A DNA stretch of 64,000 nucleotides, from the NCBI RefSeq assembly GCF_030815125.1, contig NZ_JAUSWH010000004.1, positions 299,229 to 363,228 of the forward strand, in the 5' to 3' direction. Made by a program: the position numbers and the translations under genes. The DNA comes from Allorhizobium paknamense (GTDB lineage Bacteria > Pseudomonadota > Alphaproteobacteria > Rhizobiales > Rhizobiaceae). The notes under the pieces were generated by a model. It did not search any database and was not told the origin of the DNA. It worked only from the letters and a program-made list of their open reading frames with translations. Of this stretch, positions 45,384-53,837 are shown piece by piece. Position 1 is the first letter of the stretch; each line of letters begins with the position of its first letter.

Positions 45384-46370
45384 ATGGCTCAGCCTGCCGG
45401 GCACCGCATCGCGGTCCTTCTTCCCTGCTACAATGAGGCCGCGACCATTGCGGCGGTGGTGCGCGGCTTTCGCGAGGCGCTGCCGGATGCCGTGATCCAT
45501 GTCTATGACAACAATTCCACCGATGGCACGGCGCTTCAGGCCATGCTGGCGGGAGCCGAGGTGGAACGGGAGCGCCGCCAGGGCAAGGGGCATGTGGTGC
45601 GACGCATGTTCGCCGATATCGAGGCGGATATCTATATCATGGCCGATGGCGACGGCACCTATGCGCCAGAGGATGCCGAAGACCTGATCCGCACGCTGCT
45701 GGCCGAGCGGGCAGATATGGTGGTGGGCACACGGCGCGGCGTGCGTGAAGATGCCGGACGTCAGGGGCATGCGCTGGGCAACCGGCTGTTCAACACGCTC
45801 TACCGCTTTCTCTTCGGCCCCGGCTTTACCGATATCTTTTCCGGCTACCGGGCCTTTTCCCGCCGCTTCGTGAAATCTTTTCCCGCCGTTTCGCCGGGTT
45901 TCGAGATCGAAACGGAAATGTCCGTCCATGCCGCAAGGCTGAAACTGCCGGTGGCGGAGCTGGAACTGCATTATGGCCGAAGGCCGGAGGGCTCCACGTC
46001 AAAGCTGTCCACGGTGCGCGACGGTGCAAAAATTCTTTGGATGTTTGCCGTTCTGGCCAAGGAAACCCGCCCCTTTGCCTTTTTCGGCTGCTTTTCGGCG
46101 CTCACGCTGTTTGCCAGCCTCTGCTTCATGACGCCGGTGCTGATCGAATATTTCGCAACCGGTCTCGTCAGCCGGCTACCGACCTGGGTTCTTTCCATGG
46201 CGCTGCTGATGATGGGGCTGTTGCTGCTGACGGCTGGGCTGATCCTGGATTCGTTGTCGCGGGCGCGGGCCGAGCAATTGCGTCTGCACTACATCAACCT
46301 GTCCCGAACCGCCGTGGAGGCGGAGCGGCGCTCATCCCATCCTCCGGCCAAGCGGGCGGATGCGGCATGA
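45384..46370 (+). CDS. Family 2 glycosyltransferase with C-terminal membrane helices
   Basis: 328 residues from ATG 45384. AVLLPCYNEAATIAAVV and YDNNSTDGTA form the nucleotide-sugar site, and ADGDGTYAPEDAEDL carries the DxD metal motif near residue 85. GHALGNRLFNTLYRFLFG and SGYRAFSRRF are typical of DPM/polyprenyl-phosphate glycosyltransferases. Two membrane helices lie at about 230-300. It would load a sugar onto undecaprenyl phosphate. Its stop overlaps the gtrA start by 4 bases. Confidence 0.87.
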   Translation: MAQPAGHRIAVLLPCYNEAATIAAVVRGFREALPDAVIHVYDNNSTDGTALQAMLAGAEVERERRQGKGHVVRRMFADIEADIYIMADGDGTYAPEDAEDLIRTLLAERADMVVGTRRGVREDAGRQGHALGNRLFNTLYRFLFGPGFTDIFSGYRAFSRRFVKSFPAVSPGFEIETEMSVHAARLKLPVAELELHYGRRPEGSTSKLSTVRDGAKILWMFAVLAKETRPFAFFGCFSALTLFASLCFMTPVLIEYFATGLVSRLPTWVLSMALLMMGLLLLTAGLILDSLSRARAEQLRLHYINLSRTAVEAERRSSHPPAKRADAA

Positions 46371-46741
46371 AGCGGCTGATCAGGTTTGGAATGGTCGGCT
46401 TTCTCGGTTTTATCGTCGATGCCGGGACGCTGCTGCTGCTTTTGAAGGTCACGCCGCTCGGCCCCTTGCTGGCCCGCGCCATTGCCATTGCGCTTGCACT
46501 CTTCGTCACCTGGCAATGCAACCGGGTTTTCACCTTCGGCGCGTCAAAACGCAGCCTTGTGGTGGAAGGTTTTCGCTATGGCTCTGTCGGCCTTGTCTCG
46601 GCGCTGATCAATTACACGCTCTATTGCGGCTTGTTGCTGAGCCTGCCTTTGCTTCAGCCTCTGGCCGCCCTGGTGCTGGCATCCGCTGCCGCCACGACCT
46701 TCAGCTTTTTCGGCTATTCCCGTTTCGTATTTCGCGGATAA
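46367..46741 (+). CDS. GtrA-family small membrane protein (probable lipid-sugar flippase)
   Basis: 124 residues with four membrane segments; RFGMVGFLGFIVDAGTLLLL, WQCNRVFTFG and SFFGYSRFVFRG are the GtrA hallmarks. It overlaps the GT2 gene (ATGA). GtrA proteins are thought to move polyprenyl-phosphate sugars across the inner membrane. Together with the GT2 enzyme and the divergent GT-C-like protein it forms a plausible three-part surface-sugar system. Confidence 0.87.
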   Translation: MKRLIRFGMVGFLGFIVDAGTLLLLLKVTPLGPLLARAIAIALALFVTWQCNRVFTFGASKRSLVVEGFRYGSVGLVSALINYTLYCGLLLSLPLLQPLAALVLASAAATTFSFFGYSRFVFRG

Positions 46742-46744
46742 AAA

Positions 46745-46773
46745 AGTGCTGGTGAACATCGTTCACCAGCACT
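46745..46773 (-). terminator. Terminator of cycM (and possibly gtrA)
   Basis: AGTGCTGGTGAAC and GTTCACCAGCACT, perfect 13-base arms with a 3-base loop. On the minus strand TTTTTTA follows, so it is strongest for cycM. Confidence 0.88.
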
Positions 46774-46805
46774 GATTTCAGCGAAAGATAGGATGCCATC
46801 TTTCA

Positions 46806-46853
46806 AAGCATTTCCGGAGGGAAAACCGGTTTCCAATTTTCTCGGGACAATGC
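46806..46853 (+). repeat. Degenerate R1 repeat next to the cycM stop
   Basis: GCATTTCC...AATGC outer arms and GGAAAA/TTTTC inner arms around CCGGTTTCC. It ends at the base before the cycM stop codon (minus strand). Confidence 0.6.
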
Positions 46854-47405
46854 TTATTGCGTCGGCAGCGCCACGGGATTGTCAGACTGGTTGTGCAGAT
46901 AGACCAGCAGGTTGGCGCGGTCCTCATCCTTCGGCAGACCGGCAAAGCCCATGGCGGTGCCCGGCACGAACTTCTTCGGGCCGTGCAGGAAGTGGTTCAG
47001 GTTCTCAAAGGTCCACTTTTCCGAGCCGCCCTTGGAGAAATCCTTGAGAGCGGCGGAATAGGAGAAGCCTTCATGGCTGGCAATGGGCCGGTCCACAACG
47101 CCCCAAAGGTTCGGCCCCACCTTGTTCGGGCCGCCCTTCTCGGCGTTATGACAGCTCGTGCACTTCTTGAACACGGCTTCACCGGCCTTGGCATCGCCCT
47201 TGGCGAGAAGCTCGGCCACCGGAACTTCGGCTGCCGGTGCGGCGGCACCACCGCCTGCGGCAGGCGCTTCGGCGGCGGCAATCGCATAGCCTTCCTTCTC
47301 GGGCTTCGGCGAGTGAAAAATCCCCTCCGACGCGATGGACACGGACATCAGCACGAAGATCGTGCCCAAAAGCGCGCCCGCGCCCATATTAACGTATGAA
47401 TTCAT
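46854..47405 (-). CDS. cycM: Membrane-anchored cytochrome c (CycM type)
   Basis: 183 residues from ATG 47405. An N-terminal uncleaved anchor ([19 protein letters not shown]) is followed by an alanine/proline-rich linker and a class I cytochrome c domain. [21 protein letters not shown] carries the CxxCH haem site (quoted motif CTSCH), and the methionine ligand is in PGTAMGFAG. CycM carries electrons from the bc1 complex to the aa3 oxidase in rhizobia and Bradyrhizobium. Divergent from kdsB. Confidence 0.9.
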   Translation of the reverse strand: MNSYVNMGAGALLGTIFVLMSVSIASEGIFHSPKPEKEGYAIAAAEAPAAGGGAAAPAAEVPVAELLAKGDAKAGEAVFKKCTSCHNAEKGGPNKVGPNLWGVVDRPIASHEGFSYSAALKDFSKGGSEKWTFENLNHFLHGPKKFVPGTAMGFAGLPKDEDRANLLVYLHNQSDNPVALPTQ

Positions 47406-47726
47406 TGGTGATCGCTCCCCATGCGGTCCGTAGACATCGACAACCGTACAAGCCTCCTCAACAGCGATACAGCATAAAATGTGCCGTGACGCTGCGACAT
47501 TCTGCCCTGCGACCGTAAAGGGATGGCAAACGGGCCAGCTTGCCCGCGGAAGACGGGATAAGCCGCTCTTCAAATCCCGCAAATCCGCATCCTGCCTTTG
47601 CGGGCAAGGTCGAACAGAATGTCCTGATGAAAAGGCTAAGACTTTTGCTTGACAGTTGCAACCCGATTATGTTCCCCAGTCAGCCAGGTTTTGTTGGCGA
47701 TACCCCCTGTTTTTGAAGGCGAATTC
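47406..47726. other. Divergent promoter region of cycM and kdsB
   Basis: 321 bases without a gene. It should hold both promoters; I can identify no specific operator or repeat in it. Confidence 0.5.
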
Positions 47727-48476
47727 ATGCCCGAGCACACTTCCTCGAAGACCCTGGTCCTCATTCCGGCCCGCATGGCCTCCACGCGGCTGCCGGGAAA
47801 ACCGCTGGCGGAGATTGCCGGCCTGCCGATGATCGTGCAGGTGGCGAAGCGGGCCGCAGAGGCCGCGATCGGCCGGGTGATCGTGGCGGTGGATGACCAG
47901 CGCGTGTTCGACACGGTCCAGGCGGCGGGTTTCGAGGTGGTGATGACGGCGGAAAGCCACCAATCGGGCTCTGATCGTATCCATGAGGCGCTCAGCAAGG
48001 CTGACCCGCAGCGCGAGGCCGAGGTGATCGTCAATGTCCAGGGCGATCTGCCCACCATCGATCCGGAGATCATCCGGGCTGCCCTTCGCCCGCTGGACAA
48101 TCCGCAGGTTGATATCGCGACGCTGACGGTGGAAATCGAGGACGAGGCGGAAAAGACCAATCCGAATGTTGTGAAGGTGGTCGGTTCGCCGCTATCGGAC
48201 AGCCGCCTGCGGGCGCTTTATTTTACCCGCGCCACGGCCCCGCATGGGGCAGGGCCGCTCTATCATCATATCGGTCTTTACGCCTATCGCCGCGCGGCGC
48301 TGGAGCGTTTCGTCACCCTTGCCCCATCCGTGCTGGAAAAGCGCGAATCGCTGGAACAGTTGCGGGCGCTGGAGGCGGGCATGCGGATCGACGTGGAAAT
48401 CGTTGAGACGGTGCCGCTCGGTGTCGATACGGCAGCCGACCTTGAAAAGGCGCGCGCCATCCTGTCCGGCTGCTGA
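47727..48476 (+). CDS. kdsB: CMP-KDO synthetase
   Basis: 249 residues. Activates 3-deoxy-manno-octulosonate with CTP for lipid A core synthesis. [19 protein letters not shown] is the nucleotide-binding signature, followed by [18 protein letters not shown] and [10 protein letters not shown] (metal and KDO site). ATG 47727 with GAAGG upstream is chosen over an in-frame GTG at 47649. Twelve bases separate it from pheA, so they are likely cotranscribed. Confidence 0.95.
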   Translation: MPEHTSSKTLVLIPARMASTRLPGKPLAEIAGLPMIVQVAKRAAEAAIGRVIVAVDDQRVFDTVQAAGFEVVMTAESHQSGSDRIHEALSKADPQREAEVIVNVQGDLPTIDPEIIRAALRPLDNPQVDIATLTVEIEDEAEKTNPNVVKVVGSPLSDSRLRALYFTRATAPHGAGPLYHHIGLYAYRRAALERFVTLAPSVLEKRESLEQLRALEAGMRIDVEIVETVPLGVDTAADLEKARAILSGC

Positions 48477-48488
48477 AAGGGTATCACA

Positions 48489-49334
48489 GTGAAACAGAAA
48501 ATTTCCTTCCAGGGCGATCATGGCGCCAATTCCGACATGGCCTGCCGTGACATGTTTCCCGATATGGAGCCCTTGCCCTGCCCGACCTTCGAGGACGCCT
48601 TTACGGCGCTGGAAAGCGGTGAGGCCGATCTGGCGATGATCCCGATCGAAAACACGCTGGCGGGCCGGGTGGCGGATATTCATTATCTGCTGCCGCTGTC
48701 GCATCTGCATATCGTCGGCGAATATTTCATGCCGATCCGCTTCCAGCTGATGGCGCTGCCGGGGGTAGGGCTGGAGGAGATCCGCAGCGTGCACAGCCAT
48801 ATCCATGCGCTCGGCCAATGCCGCAAGATCATCCGCAGCCATGGCTGGAAGGCCGTGGTGGCCGGTGATACGGCGGGCGCGGCACGGCTCGTCTCCGAGA
48901 AGGGTGACCGCAGCATGGCGGCGCTTGCGCCAAGACTTGCTGCTTCGCTCTACGGACTGGATATCCTTGCTGAAAATGTCGAGGATTCGGAAGACAACGT
49001 CACCCGCTTCGTCGTTCTGTCGCGCGATGGCGCGGTCCAGAAACGGACCGATGACAAAGAGGATTTCATCACCACCTTCGTCTTCAATGTCCGCAACATT
49101 CCAGCAGCACTCTACAAGGCCATGGGTGGTTTTGCCACCAATGGCGTCAACATGACCAAGCTGGAAAGCTACCAGATCGGCGGCAAGTTCATCGCCACCC
49201 AGTTCTATGCCGATATCGAGGGCCATCCCGACGATGCGCCGGTCAAGCGGGCGCTGGAAGAGCTGAGCTTCTTCTCCGAAAAAGTCCGCATTCTCGGCGT
49301 TTACAAGGCGCATGCGATGCGGCGGCGCTTCTAA
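48489..49334 (+). CDS. pheA: Prephenate dehydratase
   Basis: 281 residues, GTG start at 48489 with AAAGG upstream. Converts prephenate to phenylpyruvate for phenylalanine. The catalytic domain has SFQGDHGANSD, IPIENTLAGRVADIHYLL and AGDTAGAARLV; the C-terminal ACT domain (about 195-275) has the ESYQIGG phenylalanine-binding motif, so feedback inhibition is expected. There is no chorismate mutase domain, as in other rhizobia. Linked to kdsB. Confidence 0.95.
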   Translation: MKQKISFQGDHGANSDMACRDMFPDMEPLPCPTFEDAFTALESGEADLAMIPIENTLAGRVADIHYLLPLSHLHIVGEYFMPIRFQLMALPGVGLEEIRSVHSHIHALGQCRKIIRSHGWKAVVAGDTAGAARLVSEKGDRSMAALAPRLAASLYGLDILAENVEDSEDNVTRFVVLSRDGAVQKRTDDKEDFITTFVFNVRNIPAALYKAMGGFATNGVNMTKLESYQIGGKFIATQFYADIEGHPDDAPVKRALEELSFFSEKVRILGVYKAHAMRRRF

Positions 49335-49357
49335 AAACCGCTTTTCGGTCCGATGCT

Positions 49358-49822
49358 CTATGCGTGCCGCGCCGGATCGTCCAACGCCGGATTGTAAAAC
49401 AGCGAGAGCGCCAGACTGCGGGCAATTCTTTCTGCTGTGGCCATGAACCAGGCCCGGGCTTCCGGCGAAAGCGCCAGATCCTCCAGCGTCTCGGCAAACA
49501 GCGCCAGCCATTGCGGGAAAAGCTCCGGCGTCATGCCCTCGAGATTGAGATGGGCCTGTACGGGCTTGCCGCCATAAGCGCCGGTCTTGAAGGCCACGGA
49601 CGACCAGAAGGATTTCATCTTGAGAAGATGCGCATCCCAGTGGCCTTCCAGCCTTGCCTGGAAAACCGGACCCAAGGCCGGATGGCGGGCGATGCGCTCG
49701 TAAAACGTCTCCACCACCTGTGAAATCACCCGAGCATCGATCCCGAGCGCCGTCATCTCGGCTTCGGCACGCTGGCGAATGGCTTCATTATGGGCGGCTC
49801 TGGCGGTCAGGGCATCTGTCAT
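49358..49822 (-). CDS. Group III truncated hemoglobin
   Basis: 154 residues. The two-over-two globin fold is recognised by VVETFYERIARHPALGPVF (B-E helices), MKSFWSSVAFKTGAYGGKPVQAH with the proximal histidine region, and FPQWLALFAETLED. Group III proteins are thought to handle NO, peroxide or very tightly bound oxygen in microaerobic cells. It is divergent from mbfA, and the Irr-type box at 49921-49936 lies in their shared upstream region. Confidence 0.9.
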   Translation of the reverse strand: MTDALTARAAHNEAIRQRAEAEMTALGIDARVISQVVETFYERIARHPALGPVFQARLEGHWDAHLLKMKSFWSSVAFKTGAYGGKPVQAHLNLEGMTPELFPQWLALFAETLEDLALSPEARAWFMATAERIARSLALSLFYNPALDDPARHA

Positions 49823-49920
49823 GTCTTTCAGTTAAGCGAGTGCGCCCTTGGTGGCAAGCGCATCAGAAATAAGGAGGCTGCGGCATTTCAGCTCTTGAGA
49901 AATCAAGCCTGCTCCTCTAG

Positions 49921-49936
49921 TTTAGAATTATTCTAA
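49921..49936 (+). promoter_or_regulatory. Irr box (iron control element) upstream of mbfA
   Basis: TTTAGAATTATTCTAA, an almost perfect palindrome matching the rhizobial ICE motif TTTAGAA-N3-TTCTAAA. It lies 33 bases before the mbfA start codon. Irr represses such genes when iron is low. Confidence 0.75.
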
Positions 49937-49968
49937 TTCAAGGCGGATGTTTTCCGCGAGGGCGCTCC

Positions 49969-50952
49969 ATGATTTCCCTTTTTTCTTCCCCGGCGCGACG
50001 CCGCCTCGATAGCCTCAGCGAACAGGAAGTGCTGGCGCTGGCCATTTCCAGCGAGGAGGACGATGCCCGCATCTATGCGGCCTTCGCAGCCCGGCTTCGT
50101 CAGGATTTCCCCAACTCCGCCAAGGTCTTCGCGGACATGGCGGAAGTGGAGCATGCCCACCGCAACATGCTGATCGGCATGCACCAGCAGCGGTTCGGCG
50201 AGGTTATTCCGCTGATCCGGCGCGAGCATGTGCGGGGCTTCATGCCGCGCAAGCCACTCTGGCTGAGCGCCCAGCTCTCGCTGGACGACATGCGGGCCGA
50301 GGCCGAGGCCATGGAGCACACGGCTTACGAATTCTATCTTCAGGCCCAGACGCTAGTGAAGGATGCCGCCACCCGGCAATTGCTGGGTGATCTCGCCATG
50401 GCCGAGCAAGGCCATGAAGATGTTGCCAAGGCGCTGATGGAAAAGCACGTTTCGCCAGAAGACCGTGCCGAGGAAGACGCGACCGCCCGCCGTCAGTTCA
50501 TCCTCACCTATGTGCAGCCGGGGCTGGCCGGATTGATGGACGGCTCGGTTTCGACGCTTGCCCCGATCTTTGCGGCGGCCTTTGCCACCGGCGATACCTG
50601 GCAGACCTTCCTGGTCGGCCTTTCCGCTTCGGTCGGGGCTGGCATTTCCATGGGCTTTACCGAGGCCTCCCATGATGATGGCAAGCTTTCCGGCCGTGGA
50701 TCGCCGATCAAGCGGGGCCTTGCCTGCGGCATCATGACGGCGCTGGGCGGGCTTGGGCATGCGCTGCCCTATCTCATCCCGCATTTCTGGACGGCCACGG
50801 TCACGGCTGCTGTCATCGTTTTCATCGAGCTCTGGGCCATTGCCTTCATCCAGAACCGTTTCATGGAAACGCCCTTCTTCCGCGCCGTGCTCCAGGTGGT
50901 GCTGGGCGGTTCGCTGGTGCTGGCGGCGGGGATTTTGATCGGCAGCGGCTGA
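49969..50952 (+). CDS. mbfA: Membrane-bound ferritin MbfA (iron exporter)
   Basis: 327 residues. The N-terminal ferritin-like/rubrerythrin domain has the metal-binding helices with SEEDDARIYAAF, AEVEHAHRNML, EAMEHTAYEFY and AEQGHEDVAKAL. The C-terminal half is a VIT1/CCC1-like membrane domain with five helices. MbfA exports iron and protects against peroxide under high iron and low pH in Agrobacterium and Bradyrhizobium. The upstream Irr box supports this assignment. Confidence 0.93.
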   Translation: MISLFSSPARRRLDSLSEQEVLALAISSEEDDARIYAAFAARLRQDFPNSAKVFADMAEVEHAHRNMLIGMHQQRFGEVIPLIRREHVRGFMPRKPLWLSAQLSLDDMRAEAEAMEHTAYEFYLQAQTLVKDAATRQLLGDLAMAEQGHEDVAKALMEKHVSPEDRAEEDATARRQFILTYVQPGLAGLMDGSVSTLAPIFAAAFATGDTWQTFLVGLSASVGAGISMGFTEASHDDGKLSGRGSPIKRGLACGIMTALGGLGHALPYLIPHFWTATVTAAVIVFIELWAIAFIQNRFMETPFFRAVLQVVLGGSLVLAAGILIGSG

Positions 50953-51103
50953 ATGTTTCAAAGAGCATTTTCAGGGAATCGGGCGCCAGGTACCCTACAG
51001 ACAGGCGTAAAGACAAAAAACGCAGATGGTTTCGTGACAGCGCCGCCCGGCCATGGCATAGCGGCGCACAGCATATCCGCGAAACGCCTGCGCCGAGCCT
51101 CCC

Positions 51104-52726
51104 ATGATCCGTATTGAAAACATCAGCAAGTCGAACAGCCATCGCATTCTCTACATCGAAGCCTCGGCTGCGCTGAACCGGGGTGAGAAAATTGGCCTTG
51201 TCGGGCCGAATGGCGCGGGCAAGACAACGCTTTTCCGGATGATCACCGGCGAGGAACAGCCCGATGAGGGCCAGGTGGTGACGGAAAAGAACGTCACCAT
51301 CGGCTATTTCAATCAGGATGTCGGGGAGATGGCGGGTCGCAGCGCCGTCGCCGAGGTCATGGCAGGTGCCGGTCCCGTCAGTGCCGTGGCGGCGGAGCTT
51401 CGGGAACTGGAAAACGCCATGGTCGATCCTGACCGGCTGGATGAGATGGATGCGATCATCGAGCGCTATGGCGAGGTGCAGGCGCGCTACGAAGAGCTAG
51501 ACGGCTACGGGCTGGAAGGCCGGGCGCGGGAAGTGCTGGATGGCTTGAGCTTTTCGCAGGACATGATGGATGGCGATGTCGGCAAGCTCTCCGGCGGCTG
51601 GAAGATGCGCGTGGCGCTGGCCCGCATTCTCCTGATGCGCCCGGATGTGATGCTGCTGGACGAACCTTCCAACCACCTTGATCTCGAAAGCCTGATCTGG
51701 CTGGAGTCCTTCCTGAAAACCTATGAGGGCGCCCTGCTGATGACCTCGCATGACCGCGAGTTCATGAACCGCATCGTCAACAAGATCATCGAAATCGATG
51801 CCGGATCGCTGAACACCTATTCCGGCGATTATGGCTTTTACGAACAGCAGCGGGCGCAGAACGAAAAGCAGCAGCAGGCGCAATTCGAGCGCCAGCAGGC
51901 GATGCTGGCCAAGGAAATCAAGTTCATCGAGCGCTTCAAGGCGCGCGCCAGCCACGCCGCCCAGGTGCAGAGCCGGGTGAAGAAGCTGGACAAGATCGAA
52001 CGGGTGGAGCCGCCCCGGCGCCGCCAGACGGTGGCCTTCGAGTTTCTGCCCGCCCCACGCTCCGGCGATGACGTGGTGAGCCTCAAAAATGTCCACAAGG
52101 CCTATGGCAGCCGCAGCCTGTATGACGGTTTCGATTTTCTGATCAAACGGCGCGAGCGCTGGTGCATCATGGGCATCAATGGCGCTGGCAAATCCACGCT
52201 TCTGAAGCTGGTGGCAGGCAGCACGGCGCCGGATCAGGGCACGGTGACGCTGGGGGCCAGCGTCAAGATGGGCTATTTCGCCCAGCATGCCATGGATGTG
52301 CTGGAGGGCGACCTGACGATCCTGCAATGGCTGGAAGAGCGCTTTCCCAAGGCCGGACAGGCGCCGCTGCGCGCCCTTTCCGGCTGTTTCGGCTTTTCAG
52401 GCGATGACGTGGAAAAGAAATGCCGGGTGCTGTCCGGCGGGGAAAAGGCGCGGCTGGTCATGGCAGCCATGCTGTTCGATCCGCCGAATTTTCTGGTGCT
52501 GGACGAACCGACCAACCACCTCGACCTCGACACCAAGGAAATGCTGATCAAGGCGCTGGCCGATTATGAAGGCACCATGCTCTTCGTCAGCCACGACCGG
52601 CATTTTCTGGCCGAGCTTTCCAATCGTGTGCTGGAACTCACGCCCGAAGGCATTCACCGTTATGATGGCGGCTATCGCGAATATGTCGAGCGCACCGGCC
52701 AGGAAGCACCGGGGCTGAGAGGATAA
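51104..52726 (+). CDS. ABC-F family ATPase (translation factor type)
   Basis: 540 residues with two ABC domains. Walker A motifs GPNGAGKTT and GINGAGKST, signatures LSGGWKMRVALA and LSGGEKARLVMA, Walker B MLLDEPSNHLD and LVLDEPTNHLD. The linker between them (FKARASHAAQVQSRVKKLDK) is the P-site-tRNA interaction motif. There are no membrane segments. Closest in build to the YbiT/EttA group that rescues or regulates stalled ribosomes. The 50953-51103 gap contains only a degenerate hairpin. Confidence 0.92.
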   Translation: MIRIENISKSNSHRILYIEASAALNRGEKIGLVGPNGAGKTTLFRMITGEEQPDEGQVVTEKNVTIGYFNQDVGEMAGRSAVAEVMAGAGPVSAVAAELRELENAMVDPDRLDEMDAIIERYGEVQARYEELDGYGLEGRAREVLDGLSFSQDMMDGDVGKLSGGWKMRVALARILLMRPDVMLLDEPSNHLDLESLIWLESFLKTYEGALLMTSHDREFMNRIVNKIIEIDAGSLNTYSGDYGFYEQQRAQNEKQQQAQFERQQAMLAKEIKFIERFKARASHAAQVQSRVKKLDKIERVEPPRRRQTVAFEFLPAPRSGDDVVSLKNVHKAYGSRSLYDGFDFLIKRRERWCIMGINGAGKSTLLKLVAGSTAPDQGTVTLGASVKMGYFAQHAMDVLEGDLTILQWLEERFPKAGQAPLRALSGCFGFSGDDVEKKCRVLSGGEKARLVMAAMLFDPPNFLVLDEPTNHLDLDTKEMLIKALADYEGTMLFVSHDRHFLAELSNRVLELTPEGIHRYDGGYREYVERTGQEAPGLRG

Positions 52727-52769
52727 AAGCCTCAACCAAACTCAAGGTGCAAAGCGGCTGTCTGTTAGA

Positions 52770-52813
52770 GCATTTTCAGGAAAAGTGGAATCCGGTTTTC
52801 CGTCCGGAAATGC
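52770..52813 (-). repeat. R1 repeat (reverse)
   Basis: GCATTTTC and GGAAATGC outer arms, GGAAAA/TTTTCC inner arms. It follows the ABC-F gene and is followed by R6, the same order as after glpV. Confidence 0.8.
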
Positions 52814-52829
52814 GGAAAAACAAAGATTT

Positions 52830-52868
52830 AGAGCGTTTCAATGTTTCCGTGAAACAATGAAACGCTCT
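52830..52868 (+). repeat. R6 repeat, copy 2
   Basis: AGAGCGTTTCA/TGAAACGCTCT, identical to the copy at 21534-21572. Confidence 0.85.
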
Positions 52869-52893
52869 AGGCAGGCCGCTTTGTTGCTGATTC

Positions 52894-53508
52894 CTACTTG
52901 AGGGCTGCCACCGGCAGATCCTTGCCATTTTCGATGGTGACCCAGCGGCCAGTGTCGAAGCTCGCCTGACGCTTCAGATAGGTGTAGGGCGTGTCGGTCC
53001 AGAGTTTGACGTCGTCGACCAGATTGTCGAGAATGTAATCGCCTTCGGAGCTGCGCACCGTCAGCACCGCATGGCCTTCGCCATCGGGCTTGCGCACCAC
53101 GGTGATCAGCAGGTCTGAAACGGAAAATCCGGCTTCGATCAGGCGCTTGCGCTTCAGCAGCACGAAATCCTCGCAATCGCCGGCATCGACGGGGTATTCC
53201 CACCACTCCTCACGGCCATAGACCTCCATATCGGTCATCGGCGTGATCGTCTTGTTGACGGTCTGATTGACCTGCCGGATCACATCCCAACCGTGAGCCG
53301 TAACCTGCATGGCCGGGCCAGGGCGGGTGCGGATTTCACATTCGGCCTTGTAACGCTGGCAAAATTCATAATGACCGATGGGCTGCGAGGTCACCGCGCC
53401 CGTCACCATGGAAGGGGATGCGCGGGATGCATCGACCGCGCCTGCCTTGGCTGCAAAAACAATGGGAAGTGCCAGAAACAATGCCGAGGCGAACAACCTG
53501 ATGGTCAT
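52894..53508 (-). CDS. Exported transglutaminase-like cysteine proteinase (BTLCP, DUF920)
   Basis: 204 residues with a signal peptide (IRLFASALFLALPIVFAAKAGA). The catalytic triad is Cys in DAGDCEDFVLLKR, His in GEGHAVLTVRS and Asp in YILDNLV. In Pseudomonas the relative LapG cleaves a surface adhesin under c-di-GMP control; rhizobial members are shorter and their targets are unknown. A perfect palindrome with CtrA-like half-sites lies 15 bases upstream of the start. Confidence 0.9.
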   Translation of the reverse strand: MTIRLFASALFLALPIVFAAKAGAVDASRASPSMVTGAVTSQPIGHYEFCQRYKAECEIRTRPGPAMQVTAHGWDVIRQVNQTVNKTITPMTDMEVYGREEWWEYPVDAGDCEDFVLLKRKRLIEAGFSVSDLLITVVRKPDGEGHAVLTVRSSEGDYILDNLVDDVKLWTDTPYTYLKRQASFDTGRWVTIENGKDLPVAALK

Positions 53509-53522
53509 GATCAGTCCCTTAA

Positions 53523-53545
53523 AATCTTAACAAAACGTTAAGATT
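53523..53545 (-). promoter_or_regulatory. Perfect palindrome upstream of the BTLCP gene
   Basis: AATCTTAAC and GTTAAGATT with a 5-base gap. It contains TTAA-N7-TTAA (53527-53541), the spacing of CtrA sites, although the strict consensus ends in C. It lies between 15 and 37 bases before the start codon. Confidence 0.5.
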
Positions 53546-53669
53546 GTCCGGACCGAGAGTCAATTCCGTGCGAAAGCAGCCTGTCGCGATTCGGTCAATA
53601 TGGTTAAAATCGATTAAGCATTGTGGAGATTATGCCTCATTCCGGCACAGTCGCCGAAGCGTTTTCTCT

Positions 53670-53708
53670 AGAGCATTTCAGTGTTTCCGTGAAACATTGA
53701 AATGCTCT
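53670..53708 (+). repeat. R6 repeat, copy 3, with matched base change
   Basis: AGAGCATTTCA pairs with TGAAATGCTCT. Compared with copies 1 and 2, the G-C pair in the outer stem has become A-T on both arms. Confidence 0.85.
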
Positions 53709-53724
53709 AACTCTTTGTTTTCAC

Positions 53725-53772
53725 TTAGTTCCGGGTGGAAAACCGGTTCCCACTTTTCTCGAAACAATGCTC
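53725..53772 (+). repeat. Degenerate R1 repeat
   Basis: GGAAAA/TTTTC inner arms around CCGGTTCCCAC; outer arms are poorly matched. Confidence 0.6.
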
Positions 53773-53774
53773 TC

Positions 53775-53808
53775 TAAAAACAAAGGCCTCCGGAAGTATC
53801 CAGAGGCC
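53775..53808 (-). terminator. Terminator of the rimP-truB operon
   Basis: Minus strand GGCCTCTGGA and TCCGGAGGCC pair (53808-53785), followed by TTTGTTTTTAG. Confidence 0.88.
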
Positions 53809-53837
53809 GTTGCTTCGTCTTTCCATATGGAAAAGGA

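Larger units (their letters stand above)
53509..53837. other. Intergenic region between BTLCP and truB
   Basis: 329 bases holding the palindrome at 53523-53545, an R6 copy, a degenerate R1 copy (53725-53772) and the truB terminator. No gene is seen. Confidence 0.65.
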
